Shown: one piece after another, positions 41,412-49,109 of the stretch | Layout of the letters: every line of letters begins with the position of its first letter | Position numbering within the stretch: position 1 is the first letter of the stretch | NCBI GenBank assembly: GCA_946998205.1 | Contig: CAMPYJ010000019.1 | Span: forward strand, 1-49,109 | Direction of reading: 5' to 3' | From: an uncultured Prevotella sp. | GTDB taxonomy: Bacteria > Bacteroidota > Bacteroidia > Bacteroidales > Bacteroidaceae | DNA length: 49,109 nt | Notes under the pieces: model-generated | Told to the model about the DNA's origin: nothing | What the model saw: the letters and a program-made list of their open reading frames with translations, nothing else | Database searches by the model: none | Program-made: the position numbers and the translations under genes

Positions 41412-43084
41412 GTGGCCACTCCTTTCTTTCTATTCAACCGTTGCAGGGGAGCCTGCTGTCGTGGCACATACTTCAGTTTATCCCCTTTCTCTTTTCCTCG
41501 CCAGCGAAAGACGTCATCCTTTTTCTTCGGTCTGATGTCAGCGAACCAGGCAAAACCTGGCAAGCGTTCCTTGCCGGCGGGTATCTGCGACATTGGATAA
41601 GAGGTGCCCACCGCCTTGGGTGTCCATATCTTCACCAACTTCCGCTGATTGGAAAAATACATCCTCATCGTATCCGTCTCCAGATAGTTCAGCATCACCA
41701 ACGAGCTGTCCTTGTCATCAACCGGGTAGAACACCGACAGCACATTGCCCACCGCGACCGCCTTTCTGATGTTGCCGTCGGTGAAATAGGCGTGCATCTC
41801 TTTCGATGACAATTGGTTGTAATGCTCTTTCAGGTCAGCCTGCTCTATGGAGAGTGCCTGTCCAATGACATGCGCCTCGCGAACGGTGCTGTCGTTCATG
41901 TACAAACGAATCTGTTCGCCCAAAAGCTGACGATTGTTGTTCCACATGATGGGGTCTTGATACATGGTCATGCACGAGTCTTTCGTACTGAACACCAACG
42001 AGTCGCAAACCGCCTGAAGGTCTTTTCGGTATATCCTCACCTTGTGATACGCATATACTTTGCGATACATTGAGTCGGTATTGGCATGAAAGGTAAACAA
42101 CTTCAGCGTATCACCATGCATGTACAATGTGTCCTTCTGCGAATAGTCGATGACCAGTGCGCTGTCGGTTGCCAAGCCCCGACCTGTCTTTTCATTGTAT
42201 CGAAGGTAGTTGCCCCGCAGTGAGTTTCGGTTTTTCTTATCCACGAACACCACATGGCCATTACCATGTCTGTCGCCCGTGCGTCTGTCGTAGAACAAGC
42301 TGTCGCCCGTAATGGTTTTCTGTCCATCCACGATGGTGGATCTGCCATACAGCTTCGCCTGGTCGCGCTTGGTGTTGAAGAAAGCGTCCTTGGTCTTCAC
42401 CACGCTCGACTTGGTGATTATCTTGGATGGGCCCATCACATGGGCAATTGATTTCTTGATGTCATAATGCAGCGTATCAGTGGTGACGATCCGTACGCTG
42501 TTCCTGAGTTTCACGTTATAGTAGAACACAGCCTGTCGGGTCTCGGTGTTATATTCGCCCCAGTCGGAAACCAGTCGGTCTTTTCCGTCAATCAGCGTTC
42601 CGCCCTCGAAGAAATAAGCATTCTTGTACAGTCGGTCATAGTCCAGGCTGTCGGTGCGCAATATCTGTCTGCGGTGCCTCAGCACCACATTCTTCCTGGC
42701 CCGCATCACCTGCTCCTGTCCATCATAATCAGCCCGGTCGGCTGCCAGCGAGAGGGTGTCTCCCTGGCGGAAACGAACATGTCCGAAAGCCCTCATGGAG
42801 TTGTCGCCCTCGAAATAGTAAGCGCTGTCACAAGTCAAACTGGCTCCTTGATGCCTAAACGACACATGCCCTTTCAGTATCTGCGCATCGGGGTTTGAAC
42901 CATACATGTCATAGCGCAACTCATCCGCATGCAAGAGTTCCACGCGGTCCGACCTCCGCATCTTTCTCTTGTTGCGCTGAGCAGGCAGCACCTGAGCCAT
43001 ACAAAGTCCGAACAGGCATAGACTCACGATGAACCCGATTCTATGCCCGCTCTTAGAAAGTGATTTATCTGTCCGACAGATCAT
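41408..43084 (-). CDS. OstA-like (LptA/LptD N-terminal-like) outer-membrane biogenesis protein
   Basis: 558 residues. N-terminal hydrophobic export segment (IGFIVSLCLFGLCMAQVLPA), then a long repeating beta pattern of the form D-x-L-x-Y-D-...-x-x-G-x-V: DELRYDMYGSNPDAQILKGHVSFRH, LTCDSAYYFEGDNSMRAFGHVRF, LAADRADYDGQEQVMRARKNVVLRH, DSLFYDRRTGDRHGNGHVVFVD. This is the OstA/LptA beta-jelly-roll arrangement that carries LPS across the periplasm; the family is annotated OstA-like in Bacteroidetes and is longer than LptA. The basic C-terminus is disordered. Overlaps both neighbours by four bases. Role in LPS transport is inferred from fold and context. Confidence 0.88.
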   Translation of the reverse strand: MICRTDKSLSKSGHRIGFIVSLCLFGLCMAQVLPAQRNKRKMRRSDRVELLHADELRYDMYGSNPDAQILKGHVSFRHQGASLTCDSAYYFEGDNSMRAFGHVRFRQGDTLSLAADRADYDGQEQVMRARKNVVLRHRRQILRTDSLDYDRLYKNAYFFEGGTLIDGKDRLVSDWGEYNTETRQAVFYYNVKLRNSVRIVTTDTLHYDIKKSIAHVMGPSKIITKSSVVKTKDAFFNTKRDQAKLYGRSTIVDGQKTITGDSLFYDRRTGDRHGNGHVVFVDKKNRNSLRGNYLRYNEKTGRGLATDSALVIDYSQKDTLYMHGDTLKLFTFHANTDSMYRKVYAYHKVRIYRKDLQAVCDSLVFSTKDSCMTMYQDPIMWNNNRQLLGEQIRLYMNDSTVREAHVIGQALSIEQADLKEHYNQLSSKEMHAYFTDGNIRKAVAVGNVLSVFYPVDDKDSSLVMLNYLETDTMRMYFSNQRKLVKIWTPKAVGTSYPMSQIPAGKERLPGFAWFADIRPKKKDDVFRWRGKEKGDKLKYVPRQQAPLQRLNRKKGVAT

Positions 43085-44535
43085 CTTACCCAGCCTTCGT
43101 ATTCGTATTTTCCCTTTTTATAACGGTCTTTCATCCACACATAAGTTTTCTTAATCTTATTAACCACCCAATTGTGGATAAAGTCTTTTCGCTCTTTGGC
43201 CAACACGATGTTCTGCATCACCTGATAGTCTTCCGTTATCGTGGCGCGGTGTCCGTTGATGCGATTTCGCAGTCTGACGATGGCGCAAACAGTCTTTCCG
43301 CGCTTGTTGATCATCGTGAAAGGCTTTGACACATCGCCCACTTTCATCCCTTCAACCACCCTGGCCACCTCCGTGGGCAGGTTTTTCATCTGGAACCGTG
43401 AAGACAAGCTTCCCGACATCGGATCCACGAAAGCCATCAGCCCCCGGTTGTTACGGGTATCCTTGTCATCCGAGATGAACGTTGCCGCATCGCCAAAAGA
43501 CAATTTCTCATCATTTACATAAAAGCTGTCCTTGCGGAGCTTTGTTGCGACGGAATCAAGCTGCGAGAGTGTTCTGTTCACCTCTCCCTCTGTAACCTTG
43601 GGCTTGATTAGGATGTGTCGCACCTTGATTTTATCACCGCGCTTGTCAACCAACTGAATGATGTGAAAGCCAAACTCCGTCTCCACGATCTTCGAAATCT
43701 TTTTCGGATCCGTCAGGTTGAAGGCCACGTTGGCGAACGCCGGGTCGAGCATGCCACGCCCCATGTAATCCATTTCACCACCCTGGCGTGCGGAACCGGG
43801 ATCTTCCGAATAAAGGCGAGCCAAGGTGGCAAAGGTGGTTTCACCCTTGTTCACGCGCTCGGTAAAGTTGCGCAACTCATCCTTCACCCTACTGATTTCC
43901 TCGGGTAATATCCGCGGCGTGCGAGTGATAATCTCCACCTCAACTGCCGTTGGCACGAAGGGAATGCTGTCTTGCGGCAGGTTCTTGAAATAGGCACGCA
44001 CGTCAGAGGGAGTCACTTTCACATCCTCCACTAATTTTTCCTGCATGCGCTGCACTAGCAAATTATTGCGGAAATCATCGCGCAACTGTGCCCGCATCTG
44101 CGCAATGGATTGCCCGCGATACTGTTCCAGCCGCTCCACCGAACCGCCTGCCATCTCTATCCAACGATTGATTTGCCGTTCAATGCCTGCGGACACCTGT
44201 GATTCCTGCACCTTGACAGAGTCCAATTCAGCCTGATGCAGGAACAGTTTCTGAACGGCGATCTGCTCCGGTATGGCGAAGTCGGGATTCCCCTTGAACT
44301 TTACGCCCTCGGCCTCAGCCTGCAACCGCGACATCTCCACATCCGACTTCAAGATGGGTTCATCGCCAACCACCCAAATCACCTCGTCAATGACACTCGA
44401 TTCAGGGGCACGCCGCTCCACATTCGTAGAGTCGGCCACAGGATGAACGGCAGCAGAGCCATGCGGCCGGGCACTGATCCCCAGCACGACCGTGAGTGCC
44501 AGAAGGGCACAGCCCACGTTAAAAGTCTTATTCAT
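43081..44535 (-). CDS. SurA-like periplasmic peptidyl-prolyl isomerase (parvulin type)
   Basis: 484 residues. Signal-like N-terminus (MNKTFNVGCALLALTVVLGISA), then a SurA N-terminal chaperone region (VIDEVIWVVGDEPILKSDVEMSR, QLRDDFRNNLLVQRMQEKL), then two parvulin domains: the first reads FATLARLYSEDPGSARQGGEMDYMGRGMLDPAFANVAFNL...FGFHIIQLVDKRG, the second starts VRHILIKPKV and is degenerate. SurA escorts unfolded outer-membrane proteins. Starts 35 bases after the preceding PPIase gene and overlaps the OstA-like gene start by four bases. Together with its neighbours this points to outer-membrane assembly. SurA orthology is likely but not proven. Confidence 0.88.
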   Translation of the reverse strand: MNKTFNVGCALLALTVVLGISARPHGSAAVHPVADSTNVERRAPESSVIDEVIWVVGDEPILKSDVEMSRLQAEAEGVKFKGNPDFAIPEQIAVQKLFLHQAELDSVKVQESQVSAGIERQINRWIEMAGGSVERLEQYRGQSIAQMRAQLRDDFRNNLLVQRMQEKLVEDVKVTPSDVRAYFKNLPQDSIPFVPTAVEVEIITRTPRILPEEISRVKDELRNFTERVNKGETTFATLARLYSEDPGSARQGGEMDYMGRGMLDPAFANVAFNLTDPKKISKIVETEFGFHIIQLVDKRGDKIKVRHILIKPKVTEGEVNRTLSQLDSVATKLRKDSFYVNDEKLSFGDAATFISDDKDTRNNRGLMAFVDPMSGSLSSRFQMKNLPTEVARVVEGMKVGDVSKPFTMINKRGKTVCAIVRLRNRINGHRATITEDYQVMQNIVLAKERKDFIHNWVVNKIKKTYVWMKDRYKKGKYEYEGWVR

Positions 44536-44570
44536 GTTTCTTGTTTTGTCTGTTTACGCACCGCCGAACC

Positions 44571-46001
44571 TCAATGCTTGTTCACCGTGGCGAGCACGCT
44601 GCGGTTCACGGTCACGGCATATTGTTTGCGAAGCCTCTCCACCCATTGCTTCTCCAGTTCATCTTGATAGTCAGCGACCACTTGTGCTTTCACGTCCCGA
44701 TAGTCCTTCGGGGCCTTCAGTCTCCGGCCGTAGGTGGCGGCGTAAGGATAATCTTTCTCGGGCTTCAGCGATGCTTTCTTCCCAAAGACATTCCTGTCTA
44801 CCAGTGGATTGTCACCTGCCTTGAAGATGCCCTTCTCTACCTTAACGCGCAAGATGCTGTCGTTATTGAATGTGCTGCGCAGTTTTTCCGTCCATTGGTC
44901 AAACGGCAGATGTCTCACCGCCTTCCGCACAGCCATCACGTCTTTTTTATCTTTTGTATAATAGGCAATGCCCTTGAACCTGGGTTGTTCCCACTTATAC
45001 TTTTTCTTGTTTTTCTTAAAACAGTCGGCCAGCCCCTTTTCATCGTCCTGAGCCTTGGCCCAGACCTCCCTGTTGCTGATTTCAAAGAGCAGCAGACCAT
45101 CATGATACTCCTGTATGAGATATTTCAGGTTCGGGTCTTTCGCCACCATCTCGGCGCGTTTCTTGGCCAGCACCTCGTCCGCAGTCACGTTGGGTCCGGC
45201 GGCCTTGGCCAATGAGTCTATCCTTTGCGAGATGATTTGGTCACGAATGCCCCGCTGTTCAATAAACCGCAAGATGTTGGCTCGCAACGTGTCATAAGGG
45301 AAAAACTTGCTTTTGTCTTTCAACAACACGATATGGTATCCGGCTGGAGAAAGAAATGGCTTGCTGAGTTCACCCTTGCGCAGGGAAAAAACCACGTCGT
45401 CAAACTCCTTCATCGTCTGCCCTTTCTCTATCCATGGCAGTTCGCCTCCATGCTCAGCCGAGGCTCGGTCATCCGACAGTTTCCGGGCCAGTGCGGCGAA
45501 GTCGGCACCCTTCAACAGGGCATTGTAAGCTGAATCAGCGCGCTGCTTCGCCAGATTCTTCTTGTCATCGCCATCGGTCTGCCGTATGCCGAACAGGATA
45601 TGCGCCGGCTTCACCAGTCCGCCCGCACCGTCAACACGCTGCTGGGCTTCTCTGTAAATCTCACGAGCGCGCTGCTCTACGTCGGCATCCGTAATCATGG
45701 CCGGTCTGATTTGCTGGTCGCGGTAGCTGGCAAACTCGGTCTTGAACGAGCGAGCCGTATCCATCCTGGCGGCCTGGGCGGCTATCACCTTCAACTTGTA
45801 GTTGATGAACAAGTCCACATATTCGTCAACACTCTTCTTGTCGATCACCCCCTCCGCGTTGTTCTTGTTGTAAGAATATTCAAATTCCGAACGCGTGACG
45901 GGCTGACCGTTGATGGTCATCACGACAGGATCGGCCTGCTGCGCCAGAGCCATGCTGCTACAGCAGAGCATGATCGTTAAAAGCTTTTTCATTTTTCTCA
46001 T
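44571..46001 (-). CDS. Periplasmic peptidyl-prolyl isomerase (PpiC/SurA-like)
   Basis: 476 residues. Signal peptide MRKMKKLLTIMLCCSSMALAQ. A helical N-terminal region (VVMTINGQPVTRSEFEYSYNKNN, VDEYVDLFINYKLKVIAAQAA) is followed by a parvulin domain (PAHILFGIRQTD, FAALARKLSDDRASAEHGGELPWIEKGQTMKEFDDVVFSLRKGELSKPFLSPAGYHIVLLKDK) and a long C-terminal part that contains a degraded second domain. One full parvulin domain with the HILF/GYHIV motifs is clear. It acts on exported proteins in the periplasm, probably outer-membrane proteins. Lies 45 bases after guaB and 35 bases before the SurA-like gene. The two PPIases share little sequence and probably have distinct clients. Confidence 0.88.
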   Translation of the reverse strand: MRKMKKLLTIMLCCSSMALAQQADPVVMTINGQPVTRSEFEYSYNKNNAEGVIDKKSVDEYVDLFINYKLKVIAAQAARMDTARSFKTEFASYRDQQIRPAMITDADVEQRAREIYREAQQRVDGAGGLVKPAHILFGIRQTDGDDKKNLAKQRADSAYNALLKGADFAALARKLSDDRASAEHGGELPWIEKGQTMKEFDDVVFSLRKGELSKPFLSPAGYHIVLLKDKSKFFPYDTLRANILRFIEQRGIRDQIISQRIDSLAKAAGPNVTADEVLAKKRAEMVAKDPNLKYLIQEYHDGLLLFEISNREVWAKAQDDEKGLADCFKKNKKKYKWEQPRFKGIAYYTKDKKDVMAVRKAVRHLPFDQWTEKLRSTFNNDSILRVKVEKGIFKAGDNPLVDRNVFGKKASLKPEKDYPYAATYGRRLKAPKDYRDVKAQVVADYQDELEKQWVERLRKQYAVTVNRSVLATVNKH

Positions 46002-46046
46002 GTCTCGATGCTAATCTGTCTTCACCGGGAACTCCCGCCAAATCGT

Positions 46047-47531
46047 TTACTCCGGCCGGCTGTAGTTGGGAGCCTCACTGGTGATGGAGATGTCGTGCGG
46101 ATGACTTTCCAAAACGCCTGCGTTGGTGATGCGCACAAACTTCGCATCATGCAATTCCTCTATGGTTGCCGCCCCGCAATAACCCATGCCGGAACGCAGG
46201 CCACCCATCAACTGGTAAATCACCTCCTGAACGGTTCCCTTGTAAGGCACACGGCCGGCGATGCCTTCCGGCACCAGCTTCTTGACGTCCGTGGTGTCTG
46301 ATTGGAAATAGCGGTCTTTCGATCCGTTCTTCTGCTCCATCGCCTCCAGACTGCCCATGCCGCGGTAGCTCTTGAACTTACGACCGTTGAAGATGATGGT
46401 CTCGCCAGGACTTTCCTCGGTACCTGCCACCAACGAACCCACCATCACCGAGCTGCCGCCTGCCGCCAAGGCCTTCACCACGTCGCCCGAATAGCGCAGT
46501 CCGCCGTCGGCAATCAACGGAACGTCCGTGCCTTTCAGCGCGGAGAACACGTCGTAAACGGCCGACAACTGTGGAACGCCCACTCCGGCCACTACACGAG
46601 TAGTGCAGATTGAGCCTGGCCCGATACCCACCTTCACGGCATCAGCGCCATTGTCCACCAGCATCTTGGCCGCGGCACCCGTAGCCACGTTACCCACAAC
46701 GATATCAATATTGGGGAAGGCAGCCTTAGCCTCGCGCAGTTTTTCTATCACTCCCTTTGAATGACCATGAGCCGTATCAATGACAACGGCATCGGCACCT
46801 GCCGACACCAATGCCTCCAAACGCGCCATGGTGTCAGCAGTCACGCCCACGCCGGCAGCCACGCGCAGCCTGCCTTTCTCGTCTTTGCAAGCCATGGGTT
46901 TGTCCTTGGCCTTGGTAATGTCCTTGTAAGTGATGAGTCCCACCAACTTGTTGTTGGCGTCCACCACCGGCAACTTCTCTATTTTATGTTCCTGCAAGAT
47001 TTGTGCAGCCGCAGCCAAGTCGGTCCTGGCATGCGTGGTCACCAGGTTTTCATGTGTCATCACCTCGTCGATGGCCTTGTCCAACCGGCGCTCAAAACGC
47101 AAGTCGCGGTTGGTCACGATGCCAACCAGATGCCCGTCGTCATCAACAACCGGAACACCTCCGATGTGATAGCTGCGCATCATTTCCAGCGCATCCCGCA
47201 CGGTCTTGCCGCGACGGATGGTCACCGGGTCGTAAATCATGCCGTTCTCGGCACGCTTCACGATAGCCACCTGGTGTGCCTGTTCCTCAATCGACATGTT
47301 CTTGTGTATCACGCCGATGCCTCCCTCGCGTGCGATGGCGATGGCCATGGCCGACTCGGTGACGGTATCCATGGCGGCCGACACAAAAGGAGCATTCATC
47401 TCGATGTGACGAGAGAATTGGGTTTTCAGCCGAACCTCCTTGGGCAAAACTTCAGAATAAGCGGGAACTAACAGGACGTCGTCGAAGGTAAGACCGTCCA
47501 TCATGATTTTATCTGCAACAAATGATGACAT
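46047..47531 (-). CDS. guaB: IMP dehydrogenase
   Basis: 494 residues, full length. Oxidises IMP to XMP with NAD+, the first committed step to GMP; cytosolic. Catalytic Cys309 in VGIGPGSICTTRVVAGVG; two CBS domains inserted at about residues 100-210 (MIYDPVTIRRGKTVRDALEMM..., VMTHENLVTTHARTDLAAAAQIL); the flap/loop MGSLEAMEQKNGSKDRYFQ; start MSSFVADKIMMDGLTFDDVLLVPAYSEVLP is typical. First gene of the operon that runs to mutL; the upstream -7 box is at 47565-47572. Downstream genes serve envelope biogenesis, an arrangement common in Bacteroidales. Confidence 0.97.
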   Translation of the reverse strand: MSSFVADKIMMDGLTFDDVLLVPAYSEVLPKEVRLKTQFSRHIEMNAPFVSAAMDTVTESAMAIAIAREGGIGVIHKNMSIEEQAHQVAIVKRAENGMIYDPVTIRRGKTVRDALEMMRSYHIGGVPVVDDDGHLVGIVTNRDLRFERRLDKAIDEVMTHENLVTTHARTDLAAAAQILQEHKIEKLPVVDANNKLVGLITYKDITKAKDKPMACKDEKGRLRVAAGVGVTADTMARLEALVSAGADAVVIDTAHGHSKGVIEKLREAKAAFPNIDIVVGNVATGAAAKMLVDNGADAVKVGIGPGSICTTRVVAGVGVPQLSAVYDVFSALKGTDVPLIADGGLRYSGDVVKALAAGGSSVMVGSLVAGTEESPGETIIFNGRKFKSYRGMGSLEAMEQKNGSKDRYFQSDTTDVKKLVPEGIAGRVPYKGTVQEVIYQLMGGLRSGMGYCGAATIEELHDAKFVRITNAGVLESHPHDISITSEAPNYSRPE

Positions 47532-47564
47532 ATTTAGGTACCTTGTTTAAAAATTTATTGCGTG

Positions 47565-47572
47565 CAAATTTA
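47565..47572 (-). promoter_or_regulatory. -7 box of the guaB-mutL operon
   Basis: TAAATTTG on the minus strand, 34 bases before the guaB ATG. Confidence 0.5.
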
Positions 47573-47744
47573 GCAATAAAAATCCACACCTGCCGCACTT
47601 TTCCCCTTTTTATGTGTCATTTAATTGAAATTAACGCGCTGCCCGCTGCCGCATGTACATAAGTCCGGCTACTTGTCAGGCGGGTCGGATTTACGTCTTT
47701 TTTTGAGTCGTATCTGCTGACGCTCGCGCCTGTTTCACCCCTAA

Positions 47745-47935
47745 GGGCGATTCTATCAATTACCACCGTAAAGTTTTTTATGTCAGTCTTTTTACGTTTT
47801 GTCATCTTGTGGACTCTTTTTGGTTCAATTTGCTTGTTCGTTCAGCCGTATAGCGCGCTATACTCTTTCACTCACAAACAAATTGAACTCAAAAATAGTC
47901 TCGCAGTCTGTCAAAACTAATTGATAGAACCGCCC
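47745..47935 (-). mobile_element. Miniature inverted-repeat element, copy E (complete, reversed)
   Basis: 191 bp, in the opposite orientation to the other copies. Ends GGGCGATTCTATCAATTA and the complement of GGGCGGTTCTATCAATTA; flanks CTAA and TTAT, a degenerate version of the target duplication. Hairpin tip GTATAGCGCGCTATAC. It sits upstream of the esterase gene. Confidence 0.85.
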
Positions 47936-48098
47936 TTATGCGATAGCGTGACTTGCAGTGCGCCCGACCCAGACGAACGCCCGCGGCCCATCCTCAGCTC
48001 CATGCCGCGGCATGAAAGGCGCGGCGAAACACGGAGGGGAAAAACACGAGCCTGCCTTTTTTAACCAACCTTTCCTGTCGGACAACAAAAAAAATACA

Positions 48099-48106
48099 TA
48101 CCTTTG
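48099..48106 (+). promoter_or_regulatory. -7 box of the esterase gene
   Basis: TACCTTTG, 80 bases before the ATG at 48187. Confidence 0.55.
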
Positions 48107-48186
48107 CATGGAACCAACAGCTACTGACAACCCACGCATTTGCCCGCAACCGATTGATTCAACTATAAATCACCATTAAAAAAAAC

Positions 48187-49047
48187 ATGACAATGAAAAA
48201 ATTATTATTATTCCTTCTAACCTTTTGGATGAGTGCGCCGTCATGGGCCGGCAAAGTAATCACCGACAGCATACACAGCAGGGTGCTGGGCAGTACGGTT
48301 AAATACAACGTCTACCTGCCCACGGGGTATGAGACGTCATCGCAAAAGTTCCCCGTCGTATACCTGCTGCACGGCCTGTATGGCACATATAAGGATTGGG
48401 CCATGAAAGCAAACGTCAGAGGTGTCGCAGACGAAATGATTAAGGCGCGGGAGGCCGTGCCCATGGTCATCATCATGCCAAACGCGGGACACCCTGACGT
48501 CAGGCATCAGTGGAACGGCTACTTCAACATGCCCGGCTGGGACTATGAGACGTTCTTCTTCACCGAGATGATGCCTGCCGTAGAGAAAAAGTATCACACC
48601 TATACCGACAAAGGACACCGGGCCGTCATGGGACTCTCGATGGGAGGTGGCGCCAGCACCGTGTACTGCCAGCATCACCCCGAGCTTTTCTCGTCGTCAT
48701 TTGCCATGAGCGCCTGGCTGGACACCAAAGAGCCTGAAGCAGGCACGCACGGAAAGGACAAGTTGTACTATGTATGCAAGTCGGTCCGCGACCACTCGGC
48801 TATCGATTTCATGCTGAACGCGGATGAGGCGACTAAGCAGCGGCTGCGCACCGTGCGCTGGTTCTTCGACTGCGGAGACGATGATCCCGACGTGGAATAC
48901 TCTTTCAGGCTTCACCAGCTCTGTGTCAAAGCCGGCCTAAGCAGCGAGCTTCGCATTCGTGACGGCGCCCACAACTGGGAATATTGGCACAGCTCACTGA
49001 GACTTGCCCTTCCGTTCGCATCGATAAACTTTAGGGAGGTTCAATAA
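48187..49047 (+). CDS. Secreted esterase, alpha/beta hydrolase (putative esterase/feruloyl-esterase-like family)
   Basis: 286 residues (ATG at 48193 would give 284). Signal peptide MTMKKLLLFLLTFWMSAPSWA. Alpha/beta hydrolase landmarks: VVYLLHGLYGTYKDW (oxyanion-loop HG), nucleophile Ser151 in MGLSMGGGAS, acid probably Asp231 in FFDCGDDDPD, and His262 in IRDGAHNWEYWHSSL. This is the family of esterase D/antigen-85-like and carbohydrate (acetyl/feruloyl) esterases common in Bacteroidetes; the substrate is probably an ester on a polysaccharide or a small acyl ester. Exported to the periplasm or beyond. The last codons (EVQ-stop) are encoded by the terminal repeat of miniature element copy F. Confidence 0.88.
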   Translation: MTMKKLLLFLLTFWMSAPSWAGKVITDSIHSRVLGSTVKYNVYLPTGYETSSQKFPVVYLLHGLYGTYKDWAMKANVRGVADEMIKAREAVPMVIIMPNAGHPDVRHQWNGYFNMPGWDYETFFFTEMMPAVEKKYHTYTDKGHRAVMGLSMGGGASTVYCQHHPELFSSSFAMSAWLDTKEPEAGTHGKDKLYYVCKSVRDHSAIDFMLNADEATKQRLRTVRWFFDCGDDDPDVEYSFRLHQLCVKAGLSSELRIRDGAHNWEYWHSSLRLALPFASINFREVQ

Positions 49048-49109
49048 ATCAGCCTTGACAGATTGTGAGACTATTTTTGAGGTCAATTTGCTTGTTCGTT
49101 CAGTCGTAT
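49034..49109 (+). mobile_element. Miniature inverted-repeat element, copy F (cut by window end)
   Basis: GGGAGGTTCAATAAATCAGC... continues CTTGACAGATTGTGAGACTATTTTTGAGGTCAATTTG, matching the left part of copies B and D, preceded by TTTA (49030-49033). Its internal part switches to GCTTGTTCGTTCAGTCGTAT, as in the right hairpin arm of reversed copies, so it may have an inverted or shortened centre; the right end is outside the window. It overlaps the esterase stop codon (49045-49047). Confidence 0.8.

Larger units (their letters stand above)
47532..48186. other. 655-bp intergenic stretch between guaB and the esterase gene
   Basis: Contains the guaB promoter, an inverted repeat TAAGTCCG...CGGATTTA followed by CGTCTTTTTTT on the plus strand (about 47660-47708, terminator-like but with no plus-strand gene before it), miniature element copy E (47745-47935), and the esterase promoter. 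No other gene is supported. Confidence 0.55.

Overview
The window reads as a chromosomal segment of a Bacteroidota bacterium, most likely order Bacteroidales and near Prevotella. The signs are Bacteroidetes-type promoters (TAnnTTTG -7 boxes ahead of at least fifteen genes), few Shine-Dalgarno sequences, a single-chain glycyl-tRNA synthetase, the order guaB - two periplasmic PPIases - OstA-like - small membrane protein - mutL, DUF2795/DUF4250/DUF3316 proteins, and several lipoproteins. No rRNA, CRISPR array or prophage was seen. Species is inferred from style, not from a database.

Layout. 1-5.1 kb: accessory left end with a partial IS1380-type transposase, a serine-protease lipoprotein, an A+T-rich frameshifted phosphoethanolamine-transferase gene and a gene-free stretch. 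5.1-11.1 kb: mostly minus-strand genes (small conserved protein, DUF4250, a D-Ala-D-Ala carboxypeptidase, a sugar-kinase-like/CBM9-like pair, a MATE exporter). 11.1-12.8 kb: a 1.7-kb gene-free repeat island. 12.8-15.1 kb: glyS and an FKBP lipoprotein. 15.4-22.5 kb: plus-strand yaaA, parC with three coupled genes, tRNA-Leu and a secreted protein. 22.6-26.5 kb: a CvfB-like RNA-binding protein, LolD-like ATPase and a cation/proton antiporter. 26.7-32.8 kb: asd, asnS, an S4-domain pseudouridine synthase and purB. 32.8-36.7 kb: a degraded accessory segment with an outer-membrane barrel gene, a broken C39-peptidase transporter gene, a transposase remnant and repeats. 36.7-39.1 kb: small conserved genes and an OmpA-family protein. 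39.3-47.5 kb: a six-gene minus-strand operon from guaB to mutL combining GMP synthesis, outer-membrane protein folding, an LPS-transport-like protein and mismatch repair. The right end has an esterase between two inverted repeat copies.

The most unusual content is non-coding. A ~193-bp miniature inverted-repeat element occurs six times (two incomplete). It has 18-bp terminal inverted repeats, mostly TTAA-like 4-bp target duplications, and a central hairpin whose two arms vary together between copies. One copy carries a nested ~63-bp hairpin unit. The same unit forms a perfect three-copy 66-bp tandem array in the predicted 5' UTR of the MATE exporter. Another copy supplies the stop codon of the esterase. 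Three further repeat families recur: a ~200-bp palindromic GGGCTGAAAGCCC element (two copies), a ~240-bp element with AAAGCAT/ATGCTTTT hairpins (three diverged copies) and octamer arrays of GTTGACGA type. Three genes or gene remnants were found below 60 codons or by correcting frames: a 58-codon C39 fragment, a 41-codon transposase fragment and the rejoined phosphoethanolamine transferase.
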